A DNA stretch of 12,369 bases, from assembly GCA_028691595.1 (NCBI GenBank), contig JAQUZA010000046.1, positions 1 to 12,369 of the forward strand, given 5' to 3'. Numbering within the stretch: position 1 is the stretch's first letter; each line of letters begins with the position of its first letter. The DNA is from Candidatus Rifleibacteriota bacterium (GTDB lineage: Bacteria > Muiribacteriota > Ozemobacteria > Ozemobacterales > Ozemobacteraceae). Below, in pieces: positions 7,329 through 12,369 of this stretch. The notes beneath the pieces were generated by a model. It had not been told where the DNA came from. It searched no databases and was given only the letters and a program-made list of their open reading frames with translations. The translations under genes were made by a program, and so were the position numbers.

Positions 7329-8320
7329 GCTGGCAAGATATCGACAATTGTCCGGTTCAGACTTTGATCTTCAGGGACGGAATGCTTTATGTGCTTCATA
7401 AGTTCGTCAGGATGTTTAGCATACCACTCGGCCACCTGCCGCAGCAGATTTTTAGACCTTTGCACGGCGACATCGATTTCAGGCCGGGTATATACATCAT
7501 TGTAAAGAAACTTTTTCATGGCCGCAGTGGCTTCTTCGACCGGCGGGCTCATTTTGATTATATTACTGTTAATGCTGGTGTCGATAATATCACGCACCAT
7601 GTTGTGAATTCTGACCGAGTGGCGGTTTCCAAGTAGTTTACTGGCTTCTGATGGAAGGTCATCACTGGTAATTATTCCGGCTCTGATGGCATCATCGATG
7701 TCGTGGTTGATATATGCTACCAGATCGGCAATTCTCACTACCTGAGCCTCGACAGTGAGCGGTAGACTGGCCTGATCAGAAATGGTAGCCGAACCGTGTT
7801 TGCCCTTGCTGTGCTTTAAAATGCCGTCTATGACCTCGCGGGTCAGGTTAAGACCCTCGCCGTTTTTCTCAAGGCGGGTAACGACTCTGACGCTGTGCAG
7901 GGCATGATGAAAGCCTGTTTCGCTGATTTCGTTGAGCACTTCTTCACCACTGTGACCAAACGGGGTGTGCCCGAGATCGTGCCCAAGGGCAATGGCTTCG
8001 GTCAGATCTTCGTTAAGGCCCAGACACCTAGAAATACAGCGGGCGGTGCAGACAACCTCGAGGGTATGGGTGAGGCGGGTTCTGAAGTGATCATTGGTTG
8101 GCGACAGAAAGACCTGGGTTTTGTGCTTGAGCCTGCGAAATGACTCACAATGGATGATCCGGTCAACATCGCGCTGAAAGCAGGTGCGAATGAAACAATC
8201 CTGCTCAAAAACCTCACGCCCACGGCTTTCTCTGGCCAGGCAGGCATGCTTTGAAAGCGTTGCGGCCTCGCTCTCTTCAAAGCCAAGCCGCAACGAGGGG
8301 TTACTGGTGCAACCTTGCAT
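7325..8320 (-). CDS. dGTPase-like deoxynucleoside triphosphate triphosphohydrolase (HD superfamily)
   Basis: Cytoplasmic metal-dependent hydrolase of the Dgt-like family, expected to cleave a dNTP to the deoxynucleoside and tripolyphosphate. From the ATG the protein is 331 aa, normal for the shorter bacterial Dgt-like group. Conserved blocks: FQRDVDRIIHCESFRRLKHKTQ; HFRTRLTHTLEV with the first metal His (85); IALGHDLGHTPFGH with the HD pair (114-115); and RIADLVAY with the final Asp (199). All four metal ligands are present. ATG 8320 was chosen; a GTG at 8329, directly abutting the upstream stop, would add three residues. Neither has a strong ribosome-binding site, so coupling to the phosphorylase gene is likely. 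The neighbouring phosphorylase would act on the deoxynucleosides this enzyme releases. Confidence 0.93.
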   Translation of the reverse strand: MQGCTSNPSLRLGFEESEAATLSKHACLARESRGREVFEQDCFIRTCFQRDVDRIIHCESFRRLKHKTQVFLSPTNDHFRTRLTHTLEVVCTARCISRCLGLNEDLTEAIALGHDLGHTPFGHSGEEVLNEISETGFHHALHSVRVVTRLEKNGEGLNLTREVIDGILKHSKGKHGSATISDQASLPLTVEAQVVRIADLVAYINHDIDDAIRAGIITSDDLPSEASKLLGNRHSVRIHNMVRDIIDTSINSNIIKMSPPVEEATAAMKKFLYNDVYTRPEIDVAVQRSKNLLRQVAEWYAKHPDELMKHIKHSVPEDQSLNRTIVDILPA

Positions 8321-8329
8321 ATTAAGCAC

Positions 8330-9631
8330 TCACGAAATGATGTCGAGTATAAGTTTCTGAGGTGTCACTCTGTCTGGAGTGATACTGATAGCAGCTTTGA
8401 GACGTTCAATAGCCCGGCCGTTATCGCGTGACGGGTTCACATAAAGCTCTGCGATGGTATCGCCCGCTTTGATCTGATCGCCAACATGTTTTACCAGCTT
8501 GAGACCAACTCCCATGTCAATCACTGATTCTTTGGTCTCACGGCCGGCTCCGAGCATCATGGCCGCCAGACCGATTTCTTCGCAATGGATGTGGTTTATA
8601 TAGCCGGCCTGATCAGCTTTCAGTTCAATGGTCTTTTCGGCTGCCGGAAGTTTCGAATAATCTTCAATCATTGAAACATCGCCACCCTGAATGCTTACCA
8701 TTTCGAGAAGCTTTTTGTAAGCGCTGCCATTTTGCAGAACTTCACTGACTTTGGCTTCAGCAGCCTCGTGGCTGAGATTAGAGGCCAGGGCCAGAGCTTG
8801 AGCTGCCAGAGCCTTGATTAGAGTGGTGAAGCTTTCCGGGCCTTTGTTTCGCAGCGTGTCAATGGCTTCGATTACCTCGACAGAGTTGCCGATCATTTCG
8901 CCGAGAGGTTCATCCATGTTCGACAAGACGGCAGTTACTTTGCGCCCGGCCTGTTTGCCAATTTTTACCATCAATCGTGCCAGTTCACGGGCATCTTCAA
9001 GGTTTTTCATAAAGGCACCGCTACCAACTTTTACGTCGAGAACCAGACCTTTGTTCGCTACGGCAAGCTTCTTTGACATGATTGACGCGGCGATCAGCGG
9101 TATGGAGTCAACTGTGGCAGTGACATCACGAAGGGCGTAAATTTTCTTGTCGGCCGGCACAAGATTACCGGTTTGACCAACGATAACAACGCCGGTCGTG
9201 TTAACGGCTTTGATAAAGTCAGCGGTCGAAAGCTCACATGAAAAACCTTTTATTGCTTCGAGTTTATCAATGGTGCCGCCGGTATGACCAAGCCCACGCC
9301 CGGACATTTTAGCGACTTTCAGGCCAAGAGCTGCCAGAACCGGGCCAAGAACCAGGCTGGTTTTGTCGCCAACCCCGCCGGTAGAGTGTTTGTCAACCGT
9401 AAAACCTTCAATGCCCTCAAGGTCGATCACGTCACCGCTGGTGCGCATACAATCAGTCAGCCAGTAGGTTTCTTCTTCATCCATGCCCTTGAAATAAACG
9501 GCCATAAGAAAGGCGGCCATTTGATAGTCAGGGACAGTGCAGTCGACAAAACCCTTAACGATGGAGCCAATTTCTGCCTGAGTCAGTTTGTTGCCATCGC
9601 GTTTCTTTTTGATGATATCGTAAGCTCGCAT
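8330..9631 (-). CDS. pdp: Pyrimidine-nucleoside phosphorylase
   Basis: Cytoplasmic salvage enzyme cleaving uridine, deoxyuridine or thymidine with phosphate to the free base and (deoxy)ribose-1-phosphate. The 433-aa length equals that of Bacillus-type enzymes. The phosphate-binding KHSTGGVGDK starts at 81, the family signature SGRGLGHTGGTIDKLE spans 110-125, and the base-binding residues R168, S183 and K187 are all present. Residue 108 is Lys (AKMSGRG). From family knowledge, Lys here marks the broad-specificity phosphorylase, whereas thymidine phosphorylase (DeoA) has Met. This favours Pdp over DeoA, but residue identity alone is not proof. A purine-rich AAGGAAGGAA stands about 10 nt before the ATG. 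The stop is adjacent to the dGTPase-like gene, and the upstream small cysteine protein ends 33 nt away, so this belongs to a leftward operon. Confidence 0.94.
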   Translation of the reverse strand: MRAYDIIKKKRDGNKLTQAEIGSIVKGFVDCTVPDYQMAAFLMAVYFKGMDEEETYWLTDCMRTSGDVIDLEGIEGFTVDKHSTGGVGDKTSLVLGPVLAALGLKVAKMSGRGLGHTGGTIDKLEAIKGFSCELSTADFIKAVNTTGVVIVGQTGNLVPADKKIYALRDVTATVDSIPLIAASIMSKKLAVANKGLVLDVKVGSGAFMKNLEDARELARLMVKIGKQAGRKVTAVLSNMDEPLGEMIGNSVEVIEAIDTLRNKGPESFTTLIKALAAQALALASNLSHEAAEAKVSEVLQNGSAYKKLLEMVSIQGGDVSMIEDYSKLPAAEKTIELKADQAGYINHIHCEEIGLAAMMLGAGRETKESVIDMGVGLKLVKHVGDQIKAGDTIAELYVNPSRDNGRAIERLKAAISITPDRVTPQKLILDIIS

Positions 9632-9664
9632 AGTGAATTGATTCCTTCCTTGGCTGGGCCTTAT

Positions 9665-9928
9665 TTATTTTTTAATGCGCAGTAACCTGATGTGATTGAC
9701 CACATAGCAGCGTTCAAAAAGATTACAGTTGGCGCATTTCTGCTGGTAGTCAGGATGATCTATTTTCATCGACTCGAGAGTCATACCTGAGGTGTTCCAT
9801 TTTCCGAAATAGTCTGTCCCAAAGCATTTGGGAGGAGTTACTTCCTGGCGAACAGATGCCGATGAGGCTTGGCCTGAAGGTTTGGGGGTCATTGGGTTTA
9901 GACCCGGATTTGGGGGTAGCATGTTCAT
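9665..9928 (-). CDS. Small four-cysteine protein, probable metal-binding
   Basis: 87-aa protein I cannot name. The first 33 residues are Pro/Ser/Asn-rich and probably disordered. The remainder carries Cys35 in PPKCFGTDYFGKW, then Cys65, Cys68 and Cys74 in CANCNLFERC, giving a C-x29-C-x2-C-x5-C pattern that could bind zinc or an iron-sulfur cluster. It ends in a basic tail (NHIRLLRIKK). Start chosen at 9928: GGAG lies 10 nt upstream, and the further open frame to 10054 encodes unlikely protein and covers the promoter region. It is the first gene of the leftward operon with pdp, the dGTPase-like gene, the small ORF and the chemoreceptor. It may be regulatory or an accessory factor; the sequence does not decide. 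Confidence 0.72.
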   Translation of the reverse strand: MNMLPPNPGLNPMTPKPSGQASSASVRQEVTPPKCFGTDYFGKWNTSGMTLESMKIDHPDYQQKCANCNLFERCYVVNHIRLLRIKK

Positions 9929-9952
9929 TGTGAAGTTTCTCCGTAGGAAAAA

Positions 9953-9981
9953 ATTTAATTCTGGAATTTTTGTTATGATAA
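9953..9981 (-). promoter_or_regulatory. Possible promoter for the leftward salvage/chemoreceptor operon
   Basis: On the minus strand, TTATCA (9981-9976) and TTAAAT (9958-9953) are separated by 17 nt, each matching four of six consensus bases. The -35 box overlaps the 13-bp palindrome at 9971-9983. An alternative pair, TTGTGT (9986-9981) with CAGAAT (9963-9958), fits slightly worse. A promoter somewhere here is likely because the opposite-strand kinase gene starts in the same gap, but the exact boxes are tentative. Confidence 0.35.
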
Positions 9982-9983
9982 CA
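9971..9983. promoter_or_regulatory. Perfect 13-bp palindrome, candidate operator
   Basis: TGTTATGATAACA is a perfect inverted repeat with 6-nt arms around one base. It lies between divergently transcribed genes and would overlap the -35 zone of both predicted promoters. This is the usual position of a repressor or activator site. No known regulator's consensus was identified with confidence. Confidence 0.4.
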
Positions 9984-9996
9984 CAACCCCCGCCCG

Positions 9997-10005
9997 TGGT
10001 ATAGT
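9997..10005 (+). promoter_or_regulatory. Extended -10 promoter for the histidine kinase operon
   Basis: TGG precedes TATAGT (10000-10005), forming a TGn extended -10 element. No good -35 box is present at 17 nt, which is acceptable for extended -10 promoters or for an activator-dependent one. Transcription would begin near 10012, leaving a leader of about 70 nt before the TTG start at 10082. Confidence 0.5.
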
Positions 10006-10062
10006 ATTCTGGTAATCTGTTCTTGTGGCCTGATGCCCGACAGGGCGGGCTCAAGGTTTTAA

Positions 10063-10076
10063 TGCCTCTGGAGGCA
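10063..10076 (+). promoter_or_regulatory. Hairpin enclosing the kinase ribosome-binding site
   Basis: TGCCTC and GAGGCA are complementary around two bases, effectively a five-pair stem with a CTGG loop. The Shine-Dalgarno GGAGG (10070-10074), spaced 7 nt from the TTG at 10082, lies in the loop and 3' arm. A second stem is possible just upstream at 10035-10050 (GCCCG with CGGGC, or GCCC with GGGC). The strong GGAGG is also the main argument for the TTG start. Whether the fold controls translation is not known. Confidence 0.45.
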
Positions 10077-10081
10077 CGGAG

Positions 10082-11902
10082 TTGCTGTTTATTTTTTCTC
10101 TTTCAGACTTTCAGCTTCAATATGCTGACAAGGAAGCACTCGAGCGTTTCAAGCTCAGTAGTGAGAGTGCTTTTACCCTTTTTGATATTCATCCTGATCT
10201 GCAGCTTGAAAGCTTCAGATCAGAGCTCGATGCCCTGATCAGCCGCCAGCAGGAATCGATTGAACGGGTTTTGCGGTTCTCGCACCCTGAGGCCGGCAAG
10301 GTCACCGGTAGATTCAGGTTCTCATTCATCACTCTGGGGGGGCATGACTTTGTTGAGGCTGTTTGTGAAGCTTGCTCACTGAAAGGGCAAATGCACGCCA
10401 GCGATGAAGACCTTCTATTTTCTGCGCAAAAAAGCCTTCTTGCCAGCGAGAAGACGATGGCAACCATCATCGATCTGGCCGTTGACGGAGTAGTAATCAT
10501 CAACGCCCATGGGATTATTCAGGGTTTTAACCGTGCCGCCGAAAAGATGTTCGGTTTTTCCAACGCAGAAGCCATAGGCCAGAATGTATCGATGTTGGCT
10601 CCAGAGCCGCATCGTTCAAAGCATGACAGCTATATTCAGAGGTTTCTCAAGACCCGTATCCCACACATAGTCGGGATCGGTCGCGAAGTCGATGCCCAGC
10701 GCAAAAATGGTGAGCTTTTTCCGATAGATCTCGCTGTGGGCGAGGTCAGACTCGAATCAGGCAGTTTGTTTACCGGTTTTATTCGCGATCTTTCTGAAAG
10801 CCGTAAGCTGATCAGCGAGCGCAACAGTTTCTTTCAGATGTCGCTCGATATGTTTTGTATTCTTGATTTTCAAGGCACTTTTAAGAGAGTTAATCCCCAG
10901 TGGCAGGATGTCATGGGTTATGCCCCTGAAGACCTGCAGGGGCAGTATCTCAAAGATATAATTCACCCTGATGACCTTTCTGGCAACGGCCATATTCTTG
11001 AAGATATTCTTGGCGGCAGGAACGTTCTCGGCAGGGTTTTGCGCCTGAGACAAAGCGACGGCAGCTGGCGATGGATGCTCTGGAACAGCACAGTGGACCG
11101 GGCCAATCGGGCCATTTATGGTGTAAGTCGTGATATTACCGAGCAGAAACGTATTCTCGAAGAATTGCAGAATGCAAAAGATGAGGCCGAGCGCTCAAGT
11201 CAGGCCAAAGGCGTTTTTATTGCCAAAATGAGCCACGAATTTCGCACTCCTCTAAATTCGATAATAGGTTTTTCGCGCCACCTGCAGAAGAATATCGAAA
11301 GTCGCTTTTCTGAACGGGAAATGCTTTATCTAGACCGCATCAGCCGCAATGGCGAAACCCTGTTGAAGCTTATAAACAGCATTCTCGATTTTTCGAGGAG
11401 CGAAAATCATCATGTCGAAACCGAACTAACTGAAGTCAACCTCCAGGATCTTCTTGCCGAAATAATCGATCTGATGCAGGTTTTAATCGAAGAGAAGCAC
11501 ATCGGGCTCGAGCTTGTCATGCCCGAAGTTTGTGTTCCATTCAGAACAGACGCTATAAAGCTGCGCCAGATAATACAAAACATAGTTGATAATGCGGTTA
11601 AATTCACTTCAGACGGCCAGATAAAGGTTGAGTTGATCACTGATAGCATCGGTATTGCCCGAAGAATAGATGTTACCGATACCGGCCCCGGTATTGAGGC
11701 AGATAAGCTCGATCTGATCTTCGAGGCTTTTCAACAGGCTGATAATCGGGTGGCGAGAAAATACGGCGGGGCCGGTCTTGGCCTGGCAATCGCCCGATCC
11801 TTTGCCGAGTTGATTGGTGCCAGTATTGAAGTTTGTAGCATTACGGGCAAAGGGTCATGCTTCAGCATCGTTCTTCCTGACCAGGAGGCCTCTGAAACAT
11901 GA
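10082..11902 (+). CDS. Soluble multi-PAS sensor histidine kinase with FixL-like heme PAS
   Basis: 606-aa cytoplasmic two-component kinase with no membrane segments. Residues about 5-105 look like a degenerate PAS (YADKEALERF ... FDIHPDL). PAS-2 spans about 125-240 and PAS-3 about 245-356. The HisKA phosphoacceptor is H385 in MSHEFRTP. The ATPase domain has N500/N504 in the N box, DTGPGI at 533-538, FEAF at 547-550 and GGAGLGLAI at 562-570, so all catalytic boxes are intact. PAS-2 closely resembles Bradyrhizobium FixL: H181 matches proximal heme His200, R187 Arg206, H195 His214, I196 Ile215, R201 distal Arg220, L217 Leu236 and V219 Ile238. An oxygen- or gas-sensing role is therefore likely, though heme binding is inferred. 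Translation starts at TTG 10082, justified by GGAGG 7 nt upstream. The stop overlaps the response regulator's start (ATGA). Confidence 0.93.
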   Translation: MLFIFSLSDFQLQYADKEALERFKLSSESAFTLFDIHPDLQLESFRSELDALISRQQESIERVLRFSHPEAGKVTGRFRFSFITLGGHDFVEAVCEACSLKGQMHASDEDLLFSAQKSLLASEKTMATIIDLAVDGVVIINAHGIIQGFNRAAEKMFGFSNAEAIGQNVSMLAPEPHRSKHDSYIQRFLKTRIPHIVGIGREVDAQRKNGELFPIDLAVGEVRLESGSLFTGFIRDLSESRKLISERNSFFQMSLDMFCILDFQGTFKRVNPQWQDVMGYAPEDLQGQYLKDIIHPDDLSGNGHILEDILGGRNVLGRVLRLRQSDGSWRWMLWNSTVDRANRAIYGVSRDITEQKRILEELQNAKDEAERSSQAKGVFIAKMSHEFRTPLNSIIGFSRHLQKNIESRFSEREMLYLDRISRNGETLLKLINSILDFSRSENHHVETELTEVNLQDLLAEIIDLMQVLIEEKHIGLELVMPEVCVPFRTDAIKLRQIIQNIVDNAVKFTSDGQIKVELITDSIGIARRIDVTDTGPGIEADKLDLIFEAFQQADNRVARKYGGAGLGLAIARSFAELIGASIEVCSITGKGSCFSIVLPDQEASET

Positions 11903-12369
11903 GCAAACACGTTGAACGAAAAATGAGCATTCTGATAGTCGATGATGCTCCTGATAATCTGATGCTGCTCGAAGCTATTCTTGAAACCGAAGGGTTCAGC
12001 CATATTTACCCGGCATCTTCGGCCTCTGAGGCTTTCGAATACATTGGTATTCTCCCATCCGAAAAAAACTCTGAAATAGACCTGATTCTGATGGACATCA
12101 TGATGCCGGATATCACAGGCATTGAAGCGATTCGTGAGATTCGCAGTCATGCAAAATATCAGGATATTCCAATTCTGGTTGTCAGTGCCCGTGCTGAGAC
12201 CAGTGATCTGGTCGAGGCTTTTGAGGCCGGCGCTGTCGATTATATTACCAAACCCATTAACGAGCTTGAACTTCTGGCACGCATCAGATCGATGCTACGG
12301 CTAAAATCAGAAACTGATCACCGAAAATTTCATGAAGAAGAGCTCGAACAGCTTACTCGCCAGCTTGAA
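11899..12369 (+). CDS. Response regulator, N-terminal receiver domain (3'-truncated by window end)
   Basis: 157 codons are visible before the window ends. A complete receiver domain occupies about residues 9-133: acidic pair D15-D16 in ILIVDDAPDN, phosphoacceptor D66 in LILMDIMMPD, switch residue S96 in VVSARAE, and K118 in YITKPI. After it comes a charged helix (SETDHRKFHEEELEQLTRQLE) of the coiled-coil type that often links a receiver to a GGDEF, phosphatase or kinase output domain. The output domain itself is outside the window, so its type is unknown. The ATG overlaps the kinase stop as ATGA, with AGGAGG 10 nt upstream, so the pair is translationally coupled and this is the likely phosphotransfer partner of the preceding kinase. 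Confidence 0.9.
   Translation, partial: MSKHVERKMSILIVDDAPDNLMLLEAILETEGFSHIYPASSASEAFEYIGILPSEKNSEIDLILMDIMMPDITGIEAIREIRSHAKYQDIPILVVSARAETSDLVEAFEAGAVDYITKPINELELLARIRSMLRLKSETDHRKFHEEELEQLTRQLE

Noticed and set aside
9929..10054. N-terminal extension of the four-cysteine protein
   Set aside because: The extra 42 codons run through the palindrome and promoter zone, and a GGAG site favours the ATG at 9928.
10035..10060. GC-rich hairpin followed by TTTT as a rho-independent terminator
   Set aside because: Only four T residues, separated from the stem by six bases, and it lies in the leader of the kinase; better seen as leader structure.
1..12369. Mobile elements, CRISPR, tRNA/rRNA, prophage or defence genes
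   Set aside because: I saw no direct repeat arrays, terminal inverted repeats, transposase or integrase motifs, or RNA gene sequences; all long frames are explained by core metabolism or signalling.

Overview
This is a gene-dense window (roughly 48% G+C by eye) from a bacterial chromosome. It combines housekeeping nucleotide metabolism with a large share of signal transduction: a membrane diguanylate cyclase, a methyl-accepting chemotaxis protein, a PAS histidine kinase and a response regulator. There is no sign of phage, insertion sequences, CRISPR, tRNA or rRNA. The chemoreceptor, c-di-GMP enzyme and CMP-sugar synthetase suggest a free-living, probably motile bacterium. The phylum cannot be fixed from the sequence. 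An uncultivated Riflebacteria-like lineage crossed my mind, but nothing here proves it.

Layout. (1) Positions 2-1900, + strand: a partial unrecognised helical protein, then apt (adenine salvage), then a CMP-sugar (NeuA-type) cytidylyltransferase whose start is unclear. (2) 1901-4980, - strand: a TPR protein followed 2 nt later by a Cache-HAMP-GAF-GGDEF diguanylate cyclase, with a near-consensus sigma70 promoter in front. The cyclase converges head-on with the cytidylyltransferase, with stop codons directly abutting. (3) 5093-5464, + strand: a three-helix membrane protein of unknown function, with a promoter placed so that its mRNA should be leaderless. (4) 9928 down to 5503, - strand: a tight five-gene run of small four-cysteine protein, pyrimidine-nucleoside phosphorylase, dGTPase-like HD triphosphohydrolase, a 33-codon small ORF and a chemoreceptor. 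(5) From 10082 to the window end, + strand: a soluble three-PAS histidine kinase and a response regulator overlapping it by ATGA, running off the window.

The most notable points are these. The kinase's middle PAS domain carries all the residues that build the FixL heme oxygen-sensing pocket. A 33-aa ORF is fitted between the dGTPase-like gene (ATGA overlap) and the chemoreceptor (2-nt gap). One transcriptional unit appears to join nucleoside/dNTP catabolism to a chemoreceptor. The kinase's ribosome-binding site sits inside a hairpin downstream of an extended -10 promoter and a perfect 13-bp palindrome.

How it may fit together: purine and pyrimidine salvage enzymes sit beside several sensors that could tie motility and c-di-GMP to redox or oxygen state. 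The individual enzyme calls rest on family motifs. The links between them are inference from gene order.
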